Part shown: one piece after another, positions 1-12,415 of the stretch
Position numbering within the stretch: position 1 is the stretch's first letter
How the letters are laid out: each line of letters starts with the position of its first letter
Position numbers and translations under genes: made by a program
Notes under the pieces: model-generated
Database searches by the model: none
Seen by the model: only the letters and a program-made list of their open reading frames with translations
Told to the model about the DNA's origin: nothing
From: Spongilla lacustris
Taxonomy: Eukaryota; Porifera; Demospongiae; Spongillida; Spongillidae
Assembly (NCBI GenBank): GCA_949361645.1
Contig: OX442419.1
Span: forward strand, 3,011,459-3,075,458
Length of the DNA: 64,000 bases
Direction: 5' to 3'

Positions 1-757
1 CCAATTACAGAACTAGTTAAGACTCATTGTTGCGGAGATCATCTTGTGCTGGAAGCAGAATATCAGCAGCTCACACAATTCACAAGCAAATTTTGGAGCA
101 GCTATAGTGTGTATTAACTGAGGGTTTTACAGCTCCCATGTAGGGCACTGATGTGCAAGGTTCAAGGTGTTCAACTGTAGTGGGGTTAAATGTTCATGCT
201 GCTTCATGGACTCCACTAACTGCACCACAGCTAAAGGCAGCACCACAACTGATCCACACACTATTGATGGATATAACATCCAAGTGTCAAACTTGTAGGA
301 AGGATATTAAGTATGGCACACACCAGTGCAATAAGGCCTGAAGTGAGACAGCATCTTGTCTGCCCCAAAGGTTGGCTTCAACATGCTTTCAGCCAATTAC
401 AAATGCTGTTAAGTTAATTAACAATTGACAACCTTTATTTATGCATATCACCCAGGCCCACACTCCTACCAGGACAGCAAGTTGCAGAACATACAGTGCC
501 ATGGCCAAGGAAAACGCATGTTGGATTTGGCCTCCTGGGGAGCTGAATCCATACATGTCAGGTTCGAAGGACATACCATTCGTGACCCCCATTCAGTACC
601 AGACATGGTTCACCCTCCATGGCTCCACAAAATGTTCCCAACTGGACCCAAGCGAATTCAGCAATAACCATATCGCTTTTTTATGCATAACTTCAATACT
701 AAACATCACAGGCCAAAAATAAAAGGTGGCTTCTAGCACATACAATTATTAGCTTGT
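1..757. other. No supported gene; flanking sequence
   Basis: I see no supported gene. Short open frames overlap on both strands without splice structure or family resemblance. One plus frame ending at 341 has a CxxC followed by a later Cys, but too little to name a domain. Confidence 0.4.
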
Positions 758-1799
758 ACGGTTAATTGATTATTCACGATTACCTATTCAGTCAACTATG
801 CATTTTATAGAATAGCAGGCCATTACCGAATTTCCTTTAGTCAAAACAATCAATTTGGTTTTTAATTAGTGCAATGCAAAAATCGGTAGGAAATCGATTA
901 CCCCTTTTTATATGCCCTTCGCTTTTCCAGCCTGTACAAAGGCTTACTAACGCTTTTTCGGTAACATTGTGATGTAATCAACACTTAGTCTGGGGACCTG
1001 GCTGAAGGTAATCACACGCGCAGTGGGCACGGCAATTTCAATACGTTCGCATTCTCTGCAGTATAGTACATGTGCGTTAATCAAACATGCTACATACTCT
1101 TTCTCACAGGTGACAGGTGTCTAAATACTGACCCTTTTCCAGACCATGATATTATGAATATCATACATGTCTTGATTGGTGGCTTTGTCATACTGATGCG
1201 TGGAGTGGTATTCCACTTTGAGATTTCTAGCTGGTTCTAATGGATTATAACTGCCAATTGTGGTGGTTGGGAATTATGCTTTTCAATTTGTACCCGAAAA
1301 GCACGTTTCGAGCGCATGCTGCGGGGTGGACAAACTAGTCATTTTCGTTTTTATCTCAGTAAGCTAAAATCTTACTTGTCCCATACTTCAAGTAGTAGCG
1401 CGTTGGTAGCGGGCGAACAAATAACCACATGTTTTCGGGTGAAAAAAAAATGCTGGAACACTTATGATTCCCATCCGTCGCCATTGAATCATTCCCACCA
1501 TTGGGTGTGGTGTAACATTGGCATGCACCTCGTTCCAAGTCCCTGTGGATATATGGCACGTGTAACTGTTATATGATTAAAGTTGGCATAAGCAGCTGAT
1601 AAGCAATAAAACTGGCTATATGTGTATCAGACTTCAGAAACTGTGATTTATTGTGCCATTATTTAAAAAACCTGGAAAAAAACTTGGCAAATTATCTAAT
1701 AACCGATTTGCAAGTTGCTTTAAACCTGAAAAATCGATTGGACTTTTTTTCATAGTCGAAATAATCGATTTTTATTTATGAAAAAGGTTACACACCCTA
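758..1799 (-). mobile_element. hAT-like non-autonomous element, older copy
   Basis: This stretch is the reverse complement of the element at 37546-38534. Shared landmarks include the ATCGATTATTTCGACT-like subterminal block near 1735-1780, the AAACTGGCTATA block near 1608, and the terminal GGTTACACACCCTA at 1786-1799. The left end is degraded, so no target-site duplication can be read. No transposase frame is visible, so it looks non-autonomous. The hAT assignment comes from the 8-bp duplication around the other copy. Confidence 0.7.
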
Positions 1800-3059
1800 T
1801 CTTCTAGCTACTTCAAGATTCACCTTTGATTTTGACTTTCTATGGGTTATGTAAATAACTCACTTCCAACATTGCGGGTTACCCGCTTTCACGAGCTATA
1901 ACGCGGTGTGGCAACGAAACTGTAGCATGAGGTAAGCACTTTAAAATAGAGAATGATGCTGGTTTTATTTCATGTTTTGTATGGCCGCAAACAGCCGTGG
2001 GTTTTGGCCATGTTTACACATCAAAGTTTGAACTGAGCCTAATGTCTGTGCCAAATCATGAAGTGGATTTCCAGTCCTTGTAAACACGAACAAAAAAATA
2101 AAACCTCATAAATGCATTACAAAACACACAAAAGCAGTCTTAAAACATTTTGATTAACATCTCAATTTTGTAAGGCTGACTGCACAAGTAACACATGTAT
2201 TCAAAAAGACAGTGCAACATAAATGGTAGAACATGAGTGGAATTAGTGCATATACATGTAGCTTGTACATCATGATAGCATTGCAAATGTACAGATGCAA
2301 ATTACAGTTTTCAAATCTGTTTCTGACTAATATTAAAATGATGCATTCACCATCATACATTCCTTCAATCATTGTAGTTAAAAAAAATAACTTTTGAGTT
2401 GTGTACAATACACTAACAGTTCAGCTGGTACCACATGTTTGCTTTAGCTTAAAAGTGTATGAAAAGAATTACAAAAGTGCAGGCAGCATTATAGGCCTAC
2501 TTACTTTCATGAAGTGTGCAGCTGCTGCAACTATAATATGTACAAGTAGTGTATCTGAAAGAAAATGCCATACATGTAGAGATGTTACAGTTTTGCAAAA
2601 GATTGTTGGAGGAGAAGGTGAGCAAACAGTGCAGTGCAAAGATTGCAATGCAGTACAACAATTGCATACTGTACGGGAACATAGAAGAAGGGGTTGGTGG
2701 GTGGGAACATGGAAATGGGAGGAGTTAAATGTTCACATGGAGTGGAGGGATTATCAGAACTCAAATGAAGACATCTTCAGGCGTGAAGAAAAAATCAAAC
2801 CTTAAAAGGGCATCTTGGAGGCTTACATGTACATGCACTTCATATGTATGTATAATCTCAAGTTACGTTACTAACTCTCCCCAACAAAAACCAAAAAATT
2901 GTGACGTGGAAAATTTGTCAAGTTTGAACAAAGTTTTGTCAAGACTTGGTAAGTCTTGACAAACCATTGCAAGATTTTGATGTTGGGTCATGTAGGAGTT
3001 GTGCCATAACATGAAGCCATTTTAAATGAGAAATTAATAGTTTAGCTCCTTGTTACTTT
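1800..3059. other. Intergenic; one weak Cys-containing ORF
   Basis: Mostly AT-rich with no clear gene. A plus frame at 2401-2805 (134 codons) contains CHTC and CKDC spaced like a zinc ribbon, but its start and end are arbitrary and I recognise no family. It could be a decayed transposon exon. Confidence 0.3.
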
Positions 3060-3214
3060 CGAATCAGAAGGCAAAGACGATCATTTTTATGTTTTGTTAA
3101 AGTCGCCATACCTTTTGCTTTAAGAGGACAAAAAGCTCGTACTGTGTTCGTTCGCAGACTTATTTTTCTCCATAGTCGTCGTCTTTATGGGTGAGCATAA
3201 CTCAAGAGTTTTAA

Positions 3215-4631
3215 TCATAGATTGACTGAAACGGGAGTGACTTAAGTCAGTGACTTAAGTCACTACCCTGGGATACGGTGAAATGAGATTTATACCCAGC
3301 TATTCAAACAAATTCTTTACATGTGGTTGATTGTTAATACAGATAACAGCAGGTTCACATAAATGAATTTCATTTAGCTACACATGATCACTTCGTATGT
3401 GTACAAAGGCATGGTAAATCACTGATTATATATGTGCTTTACTATACAGGCACTTCCTTACTTAGACTTCAGTCCATAAGGCAACAATGTTGCCATTTTC
3501 CATTTCAGAGCACACAGTACAATAGTTCTTGCACAGGCTTTTGCATACACTGCAAGCACTACTAGCATTGGTAGCTACACAAGTAGCAGAGTTTTTGTCA
3601 TACAATGGATGCAGGCACAATGGGGCAATGTTGTGTGGAAATGTTGCATGTTAATCCTGTTGCTGAGCGTGCATGAGTATAGGTTTACGTTTATTGGTAC
3701 TTGCATGTATATAAGTAAAGCTACAGCAACTGCTTCTGTGCCCGGGTGAAACCATTGAACAGAGAGTACGCGTCGTCCAAAATATGATACCTATTTGCAG
3801 CTCTCATGATCAAACCAATAAGTATTCAGTGGCCTTAGGGCATCCTACAGGCAATCGGTATTGAAATCACATCTGGCAGCATGCATTTGTAATGGAAAGA
3901 CAATTTCCAGTAGTCCTGTGTACCTCTTCTACATCATTACCCCACAAAATGTGTGTATCAAACTGAGGTGAGGATCTCCAGCCTTCAACAATGCCATCTA
4001 CTGCCTTCCATTGTACGCCATGACAAGATAAACTACTGCCATCACCGACGTCATCGCTTTCTTGCTCATGTGGTTCTTCAATCGCCGGGTTTGGGGAACT
4101 AATTGCTATAGAAATGGCTGTGGGAATGGATGCTTCAGCATTGCCGCCTGCTGCAGTGCTGTGCCGCCTAATGCTGCATGCGGAAAACGCCTTCAAAGTA
4201 GCGCCTTCATAAAAATAAATGATGCATTTTACACTACGCCCTTTACCGTTAATTCTCTGTACACCCCCAAGGAGTTTTGTTTCGTTAAAAAGCCTTCCGT
4301 ACCTCTGCTTTGCATGTTTGTTGCCTAATATCTTAGCTCCGTTGCATGTAACACGATCGCCAACAAGGAAAGGCATCGCGATTTGAACACAAAAAAGGGG
4401 CGTATTTTGTAATGTTTGCCGCCAAACAGCGATACAAGCTGCCCTATTTGCTACGCTCCTCTGGCTTAAAATACAACCATTTTAGAACAGTTTAAAGCTG
4501 CATGCCACACAGTACGTGCACAATTAAAAAAAAACGCACTGGCGTCACCAATTCGAGTGTTTTATCGTTTCAAAAGTTCAGTGACTTAAGTCACTAATTA
4601 ATGACTTAAGTCACGATCCGTCAATCTATGA
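3215..4631 (-). mobile_element. piggyBac-type DNA transposon, TTAA target duplication
   Basis: The element is bounded by TTAA at 3211-3214 and 4632-4635. Both ends begin TCATAGATTGAC inward and carry two subterminal copies of the 14-bp palindrome GTGACTTAAGTCAC or a one-base variant. TTAA duplication is the hallmark of piggyBac (Kolobok also uses TTAA). At about 1.4 kb it is too short for a full transposase and looks like a deletion derivative. The same R-repeat position at 59.6-60.2 kb reads straight through a single TTAA. Confidence 0.8.
3867..4376 (-). CDS. Transposon-encoded 169-aa protein, possible DNA-binding N-terminal domain
   Basis: An uninterrupted 169-codon frame lies inside the TTAA-flanked element. 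The N-terminal 65 residues (MPFLVGDRV start, then a KQRYGRLF segment, GKGRSVKCIIYFYEGA and a basic SIRRHS patch) look like a small beta-rich module of the kind found at the front of some piggyBac-like transposases in invertebrates. An acidic linker (IEEPHEQESDD) follows. No catalytic domain is present. The family link is from memory and weak; the position inside the element is directly seen. Confidence 0.45.
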   Translation of the reverse strand: MPFLVGDRVTCNGAKILGNKHAKQRYGRLFNETKLLGGVQRINGKGRSVKCIIYFYEGATLKAFSACSIRRHSTAAGGNAEASIPTAISIAISSPNPAIEEPHEQESDDVGDGSSLSCHGVQWKAVDGIVEGWRSSPQFDTHILWGNDVEEVHRTTGNCLSITNACCQM

Positions 4632-4853
4632 TTAAAGAGCGCCAATTACACCAATATATCTACCGACTGCACTGCCCCTTGATGTCAGATATACATATCA
4701 ATTTTGATATAAAGCAATAATTACATCATAATGAATGCCAAACACAAGTGTTACCATGACAATGCCCATACGTATAAATAGAAGTTTATGGTACCATTAA
4801 TCGTTTGCGTTGTCAAAATGCCTACACGCCGATGGAAATGAAAGAGGATAACT

Positions 4854-5542
4854 CGAGGGGGGGGGGGGGGGGCAAAGAAAAACTGTATTGACCCATCGTC
4901 CAACTTTGTAGAGCGTAACGAGAGGATTATGAATCTGCTTTCAAAATAAAAATCGGACGTAAGAAAAATAAGATACAAGGGGTCAAAAAAGGGGGGCGTA
5001 GGAGTACCACCCTACGCCCATTATAATTTCACGTGTTTTTGTATCTTTTTTGTTTCGTTTCGGATTTACATGGGAGTAGCATTGATATATTCCTCCCAGC
5101 TAAAGAACTTCACTGCGATCTCACACATAATCGCTAGACACTTGTAAAACGGGCAGTGAGAGATTTAACGTTTAACCCCCAAGTGGTTATTTCCTATTGC
5201 TAACCGAAATAGGAAATAACCACTAGGGGGTTAAACGTTAAATACCTAACTGCCCGTTTTACAAGTGTCTAGCGATTATGTGTGAGATCGCAGTGAAGTT
5301 CTTTAGCTGGGAGGAATATATCAATGCTACTCCCGTGTAAATCCGAAACGAAACAAAAAAGATACAAAAACACGTGAAATTATAATGGGCGTAGGGTGGT
5401 ACCCCCTACGCCCCCCTGTTTTGACCCCTTGTATCTTTTTTCTCTTACGTCCGATTATTATTTTGAAAGCAGATTCGTAATCCTTTTGTTAAGCTCTACA
5501 AAGTTGGACGATGGGTCCATACAGTTTTTCTTTGCCCCCCTC
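4854..5542. mobile_element. Hairpin (foldback) transposon, about 340-bp arms, 9-bp TSD
   Basis: Almost the whole 689 bp is one inverted repeat centred near 5200. Its termini are GAGGGGGGCAAAGAAAAAC and the complement, with the left G-run expanded to about 18. It is flanked by AGGATAACT at 4845-4853 and 5543-5551, a perfect 9-bp target-site duplication. The homologous site in R copy 2 lacks the insert. No coding capacity. A 9-bp duplication would suit a Mutator-like superfamily. Confidence 0.85.
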
Positions 5543-5771
5543 AGGATAACTAAGCAAAAATCGAGACACCAAGTTAGTCCTCCCAAGTTCGGATGCTGAA
5601 CAAAGGCGGGCGTCTGTTCATGACATGTACAGAGCAAATCTGGAGTCAAACCGAACTTCTAAGAGGTGGTGACTTGAAAAGAATTATGTTGCGGTGCGAG
5701 CTTCTAAGAGGTACGGGTTGCAAAGTATACTAGTACTAATTTAAAAAAAATGAATGGAACATGATATAATT

Positions 5772-5996
5772 AAAAACATTCTCTCTGAGAAAATTAGTGG
5801 TATATAGGATTTGAAGGCACAGAGGAAGAGAACAAGGAATTGTAGATACAATAATTATTCCTATATTTAGCAACATAAATTCTACAAAGTCTAATAATTA
5901 TTGTGTCTTCAATCCCTTGTTCCCTTTCTTTTTACACCACTATTGCCTTCAAATCCTATATACTACTAACTTTCTCAGAGAGAAGTTGTCTATTCA
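5772..5996. mobile_element. Hairpin MITE family M, copy 1
   Basis: An inverted repeat with termini TTCTCTCTGAGAAA and TTTCTCAGAGAGAA, and inner arms containing GTATATAGGATTTGAAGGCA and its complement. The same arms with different loops occur at about 51290-51600 and 57220-57437, so this is a dispersed non-coding family. Confidence 0.8.
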
Positions 5997-6172
5997 TAGA
6001 TTCAGAACAGCATAGCTACATGTATGTGTGTATGTTCTGCAAGCAAGAGGCACCCCTTCTCACACGCACATTTATTCAATTTTACCTGGTAACAAATGAT
6101 CTGACATTGAAGAAACTGAGTGCAGAAATGTTATATGATACATTGTGAGATTGTGAACAAAATAACTCTCAC

Positions 6173-6950
6173 CATTTTTTGTAGAGTTGGAGTCTACCAC
6201 TGGAGGAATGAAAGTATCAAGGATTGTTTAAACAGATAAATAGGGCACTCACCAATACTATATGAAGGACTGATTGTAGAATAGGTGAATACTGCAGATG
6301 AAGGAATTTCATAAAACCGACTAGATAATTAGAGCACTCACCACCAGATGATGTAGGACAAATATAAGTATAGTTCACCATTGCTGCAACTCCTTCACCA
6401 ACTATATTAACAGGTTGCACACTAATCTGGTAGGTAGTGCCACAGGGGTAGCTTTGAAAGTTTATATATGTTTTCATTATATTACTGGTTGTATTAATCT
6501 TGCTCTGAGCATCAGATATGCTAACTATGTAATAATTGATGTAATCTCGAGAGTTAACGCACTGGGACCAGGAAACCACAGACCCAGCAATACTCAACGT
6601 ACAATTGAAATGCGGTGGATCTACAAGGATATAGACTACAGTCAGTTGATGAAGAGGTAAGTCATAATACACAATACCTTTGATCCCCATCACAGTGACA
6701 GGCTTACTGAAGGTGGTCTCATCTCCACAGCTGAAGTTCAGTGGTGTAGCATATGTTGGCATTTCCCCCAAAAAGCTATTATTTGGGGCCACATTTATAG
6801 TTCCATTATACTGCTTCTGGAAATTGTTTTGATCTATGTAAATGTTGTTGATATATAATCTAGGAATAATTTTCTCTATATTATCCGATGTGCAAGTGAT
6901 GCAATATGACGTCATATTTTGAGTACAATAATTTACTGCTATTTCATAAT
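6173..6950 (-). CDS. Partial receptor-like gene: FN3 ectodomain exon plus two micro-exons
   Basis: Three consecutive minus-strand exons can be supported: 6950-6342 (609 bp), 6291-6253 (39 bp) and 6199-6173 (27 bp). Each has a CAG acceptor and a GTGAG donor, and all three are phase 1-1, so they join in frame. The large exon encodes a secreted-type segment rich in N-glycosylation sites, and its second half resembles a fibronectin type III domain (VSWSQC strand, TTYQISVQPVN strand, VGEG turn). The micro-exons add a Ser/Thr-rich linker such as precedes a membrane helix. A possible preceding exon is 7245-7158, whose phase also fits. No transmembrane or intracellular exon was found; the region below 6 kb is transposon sequence, so the gene may be broken or continue elsewhere. 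It could be an adhesion protein or a receptor kinase ectodomain. Confidence 0.6.
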
Positions 6951-7245
6951 CTGAAGATAAGAAAAGAAGATTGCATCAGCACATTGTCAGACAATTCAGT
7001 TCCTTTAGCATACATGCTAAATCCCAATTCTGGTTTAGTTTCAATTATTGCCCACCTTCATATATAAAGAGCTATCACGCGTCACATCAATGCACATCAT
7101 GTGTTGGACATAAGCTATGCAGCAATTGCCCATCTGAATGCGGTTCTACATTGCTACCTACCATTATTATGACATAATCCCAGTCCAAATCCATCACTGG
7201 GTTTTCACCAACATGTATGACTACATACACTCTAACACTTACAAC

Positions 7246-7959
7246 CTGCCTGGATATACAGATTGACACCCACCTAAAAAATTCCTTCTCTCAATACCAA
7301 GCCACACATTATTCATTCTACTCATTTTTCAACTCATGGATTTTTTTTTCAGCAATGCAAAACACATTTTCATCCACAAATTTCAAGTGCACCCGTGCAC
7401 CATTCATCCTGTCTGTCACTAGGCTCATCTATAAACTCATGCCTACCTCCGACCTATGGTAATTGGCACAATGACCGGTATGAAGAGAGAAAATGCATAT
7501 AGGTGGATAGATGCAACATTAAACTACACTGTTGCCAGCTACACTATCACATGATATTTTACAATTCGTGATAGCATATTTGGGTCATTATTAGCTAAGC
7601 GTATGCAAGTTTCTGCATTTCTTGTCTCAGAACTTGTTTTATGGGTGAGGTGGGCATGAGACATGACTAAGTGCAATAGGTCCTCCCTTTAATAGAGGTC
7701 CAATGTTGTGGAGATATAATTGGTTATTATTATGACCTTTTCCTTGGACACTCTGTGTTTGATGCACTGTATTTGTTGTACCCTTCAACTCAAAGGTCCT
7801 TCATGAAGGGATGTTTTTAAACTTATTAATCATCTGTGATGAAATAATTACTGCCTTTCATCTTCTGTACAATTAGATCACAATTGATCTGCCATACCAA
7901 ATTTTACTTCAAATTTTTTATCCCAAAAAGTCTTAAATATAGGAGGCTATATGCAAAAT
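7246..7959. other. Non-coding, nothing recognised
   Basis: I see no supported gene, repeat or structured element here. Confidence 0.4.
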
Positions 7960-8460
7960 TAGTGGTTGGACTGGTTTGAGATGATGTGCTGATGTAAGGC
8001 TTATATGGATGCTCCGACAGGATATGAGGCGCAGGACTACGGATCAAGGACAAACTAACTGAGCTAAGGACTCGTGGAGAGGTGGAAGGCTGCAGAAACC
8101 TGAGAGTTGAGTACAACAAGCACATGGACCTGGTCTAGCTGTACACACCAACTGCTGGTAAATTGGGTGCACACAGAGAAGGAAAATGGATAGTTACAAT
8201 AACCAAATCACCAGTTACAGTGGAGATAACCGACGGTGTAAGAACAAAGGTAGTTCATGTGAACAGGTTAAGAAACCGTGTTCAGCACAAAGCAAGTCCC
8301 TTGATGAATACCAGTTATAAACACTACTGGCAAGTACCCCCAAACTCCTGGTGGAGGTGACACCCCCAGTATTTGTGGAGCACACACCACCAGAAGACCC
8401 TGGAGTTGAAGTGCCAGAAGAACCTAACCCCCTGCATGGACACGCCTTGCAGAACCTGAC
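7960..8460 (+). pseudogene. Gypsy-type retrotransposon remnant: integrase C-terminal tail
   Basis: Plus-strand translation gives LYTP near 8137 and then, in the frame from 8163, a stretch ending in VTVEITDGVRTKVVHVNRLR. That resembles the C-terminal integrase tail of Ty3/gypsy elements (a VHVNRLK-type motif after a short SH3-like fold). The frame is interrupted by stops between the pieces, so it is decayed. The sequence after about 8575 (TGTAGCACAGGG, preceded by a purine-rich GGGAAGGAA) could be the start of a 3' LTR, but no partner LTR is seen. Confidence 0.55.
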
Positions 8461-9098
8461 CATCCTGCTCTAGAGCAAGTTAGACCTGGTGAAGGCTTTG
8501 CAGCTCGATACCCTACAAGGATCAGGCATCAGACACAGAGACTGTGGAGCTTGGGGACAAGCTATGGGAAGGAATGTAGCACAGGGTGCATGACCTTATG
8601 AGATCATTTTTTGTCACATCAGAGATAGATTAGAAACGTAGCCAATGAACCATAATTTGTCATGTCCGGACTGCTACTTTTGTACAGCATTTGAACGGAC
8701 CTCTACCTGTATACCGTCATCCCTGAGAAACCTTACGGAATAAACAGCTACCCGGTGCTATGATTGGCACATAGCGCCAAGTGTGTTCAATAGCAAGTCG
8801 AGTGATCCCAATTAATGCCTCCTTTCATAGATTTCCTACTGACCTAGAAAGGCGAGCTATCCCTTTAATATATATTTATTCTGATCACATGTAATACTGA
8901 TTACAGTCAGCAAACTTTACACTAGTGTTCAGTTAAATACTGTGCCGTCCACCCACTCGCACGCGCTCGACTCGCACATAATTCGATTGAATCGCGCGAT
9001 CTCAATGCAAAACAGCTGCCTGGATCCAAAAATATTTGCTATTAATTGCTAATAATCATAGATATTAGAGTATGCTTTTATTTGAAGACACAAAACCC
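8461..9098. other. Probable LTR-like and flanking non-coding DNA
   Basis: It may contain the 3' LTR of the gypsy remnant from about 8575; no repeat partner is available in the window. Nothing else is recognised. Confidence 0.3.
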
Positions 9099-9730
9099 TA
9101 GTCTCGTACCCAGACCCAAACGTACGTAAGCATTATCGCTTACAGTATAATGGTCTGGTAAACAGCCTAACAAAAGTCATTCTGGGCATCTGCAAAAAAA
9201 AGCGTACAATCAGAATGCAGAGCACCCGTGATGTCACAATCAGGGTGCAATATGTTAATAAATTGCATGGTTATCTAAATAGTAGAGACAACGGTACTGT
9301 GTATTTCGCTTACCAAAGGTCCTAACTCGACCTAAGCAAAACGAACCAAAGAGGGAGTAAAAAAGGCTGAGCTACGCCGCCATACATGTACTTTCAACAA
9401 ACTACAAACTGTTTGTAAGCGCGCGCATGACCCACGTTAACTCAAGTTAAACGAAGGTCGTTACATGCTGCTGCCTGGTTGTTGGCTTCCCTTACTGCCA
9501 CGTTGTGTTTGACAGTATGGCGGCAAAGCTCCGCCCTGTTTACTCCCATGTTGCTATTAACTAACACCATTAATGAGACTTACACCCATTACGTCACAAT
9601 TGGCGCGAAAGTGACTTTTGTTAGGCTGTATACAGACCCATTTCTCGCGTAGCGGTGATGTAACCCATTTCTCGCGTAGCGGTGATGTAATCCATCCGCT
9701 ACTGCGAGTATGGGTCTGGGTACAAGACTA
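9099..9730. mobile_element. Mutator-like MITE, 9-bp TSD, family TAGTCTCGTACCC
   Basis: Ends are TAGTCTCGTACCCAGACCC and GGGTCTGGGTACAAGACTA. The flanks are perfect 9-bp direct repeats ACAAAACCC (9090-9098 and 9731-9739). A 29-bp tandem duplication (TTCTCGCGTAGCGGTGATG core) lies near the right end. No coding frame. The second family member at 13671-15407 also has a 9-bp duplication. Mutator-like elements typically make 9-bp duplications; no transposase is available to confirm. Confidence 0.85.
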
Positions 9731-9778
9731 ACAAAACCCTGCACACTGTTTTTGCCACGTTGTCTAAGTCCTTATCTG

Positions 9779-9948
9779 TTTGGGCCTATGCTTTGAAGGC
9801 CCAAAACCTTCTGCTGCTCTTACAGCAACTCGTCACAGTCAGTATGCAACACGCATGTTACTATTGTTAGTACCAGTGCACCTATACCTTGTTACGAGTT
9901 GCTGTACAATAGCGGTTTAAACCAGGTCTGGCCTTCAAAGCGTAGGCC
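9779..9948. mobile_element. Short hairpin MITE
   Basis: Inverted ends TTTGGGCCTATGCTTTGAAG and the near-complement CTTCAAAGCGTAGGCCCAAA bracket a further inverted block (CAGCAACTCGT with ACGAGTTGCTG). It is non-coding. A target duplication is not clear. Confidence 0.65.
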
Positions 9949-10075
9949 CAAACTAGTTTGGCGTAGCCACACCCTTGCCATAGATATTATAGTTAGAGGG
10001 ATTGGAAACAAGCCCAATCAACACTAGTTAACACCTACACTCCGCACATTCGGGCACTATTTAGAATTCTGAACG

Positions 10076-10405
10076 ATGGTTTGTGAAGATATCCTAGATG
10101 ACGGTGAGTAAACTTAGTTCGCATGCAACTCATCATTTGAAATAAGTGGTGTGTTTTCCTTAGCGGTACAGAATTTCATTGAAGCTGTTGACGCGATTTT
10201 AGTGGAGGACAGCTACCAATTGCCATCTCCAGTGGCTTCCAATTGTTTAACGGCAGCTAAAGTATTGAATATTTGGATGAAAAAGCCAGAGAACAACAGC
10301 GAATTGGATTTATTTAGTAAACATCTTCATTCAAATCTTTCTAAAGCTACAAGATTGCTTTTAAACACAAAGAGAATGAGTAAAGGCAGACAAACGTACG
10401 TCTAA
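10076..10405 (+). CDS. Small two-exon protein inside a transposon, unknown function
   Basis: Exon 1 is 10076-10103 (ATG, nine codons plus one base, donor GTGAGT). Exon 2 starts at 10164 after TTAG and reads to TAA at 10403-10405, giving about 89 residues. The product is mostly helical in appearance and acidic at the front (EDILDD), with no signal peptide and no motif I recognise. A GTACGT at 10396 could be another donor, which would make this only the N-terminal part of a longer, now deleted, transposon protein. It could equally be a host exon captured by the element. Confidence 0.45.
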
Positions 10406-10450
10406 TGAATTATAGGGATGAGGTAAATCCGAAAATGTAACTCTGGACAG

Positions 10451-10498
10451 GCCAGGTGTGGGCCAGGTGTGGGCCAGGTGTGGGCCAGGTGTGGGCTA
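10451..10498. repeat. 12-bp tandem repeat, four copies
   Basis: GCCAGGTGTGGG occurs four times in a row, the last copy ending GGGC. Confidence 0.85.
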
Positions 10499-11207
10499 TG
10501 TGTATTGGTAGAAAGATCTCAGTGGGAGAAATATGAACAAATAGGATATTTTACAAGTAATTGGATGCATGTGTATCAGAAATTTCTGACTTACAGAAAT
10601 CGTTGATATTAATACATGCAGAAATTAATGATGCGGAAAACCGGTATCACTTTGAAAATTTATATGAAATTTCCCATAGTAGCACCACGATAGAAAATCA
10701 GACGTTGCTGTGTAAAAATCTATGCTCTATCTGGCAGTAGTATTGCATCATTTTTAAATACAAACGTGACTACGTTATACCCGCAAGTTCTAATACGTGT
10801 TATAAAAGCTGTTTTAATCAAATCGCGCTGTTACTAACGAGCAAACTATGTAAAACCTATGCGTTGCTGTGTAGAAACGCGACCACTATTCGATTTACTT
10901 TTTTAAAAAAAGGACTACAAGTTATCTAAAAGGCCGTAACACCCGCAAGTTTGAAACTGGAAGCTACGCGCGAAGATAATTGTATCTCTTCTTCTGTACG
11001 TCGTACAAAAAAACTTTAAACGTTGCCGAAATCTACACGCAATAAAGAATCCAGACACGTACCTTGTTTTGACGTAGCTAAAAAATAAAATAAAAATCCA
11101 AAGGGGGAGGATAGCTAGTCACTCAATTAACAAGAGCGCGGATGGCATGTACAGGGTTCAATGGCTCACGTGCGCCGTTTCCAATCCCCCTAACTATAAT
11201 ATCTATG

Positions 11208-12129
<922 letters not shown>

Positions 12130-12415
12130 TTTTTTGTCATTGGGTCTAGTTTGAGGTCAAGGAAACCTTTTGTAATAGTTATATACTTGATGACAGAGTA
12201 GTTGTTGAAATCCAATTAAGCTCAGGCTGCTTCTATTTTGTTGTGTACTCCAGTACCAGAGCTGCCAAGGTCTGGGGGGTCAGATGCTGGAGGTCTGGGG
12301 GGCAGAAGCTGGAGATTGGGGGTTAGATGCTGGAGGTTGAATACAAGGTCCTCGATTTAAATTACGTTTCATCAGTACAACCAACCAAATTAACACGATA
12401 CAACTTATAGACATT

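Larger units (their letters stand above)
3060..5715 (+). repeat. Interspersed repeat R, copy 1, carrying two nested insertions
   Basis: With the insertions at 3215-4631 and 4854-5542 removed, this sequence matches the reverse complement of about 59590-60230. Shared blocks include AAGACGATCATTTT, CTGCCCCTTGATGTCAGATAT-like text, the CCATACGTATAA block, and AGAGCAAATCTGGAGTC. No coding frame is conserved, so the class of repeat is unknown. Copy 2 lacks both insertions and therefore supplies an empty-site comparison. Confidence 0.75.
9979..11207. mobile_element. TIR transposon with 7-bp TSD carrying a small spliced ORF
   Basis: The ends are about 31-bp inverted repeats starting CATAGATATTATAGTTAG and running into GGGATTGGAAAC, with one mismatch. 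Both ends abut a perfect direct repeat CCCTTGC (9972-9978 and 11208-11214). Inside is the ORF at 10076-10405 and a four-copy 12-bp tandem repeat. The superfamily is uncertain: 7-8-bp duplications occur in P-like and Dada-like groups. No transposase core is present. Confidence 0.8.

Noticed and set aside
2401..2805. 134-codon frame with CxxC pairs
   Set aside because: Possible zinc ribbon, but no second domain, no splice logic and no family match; not called as a gene.
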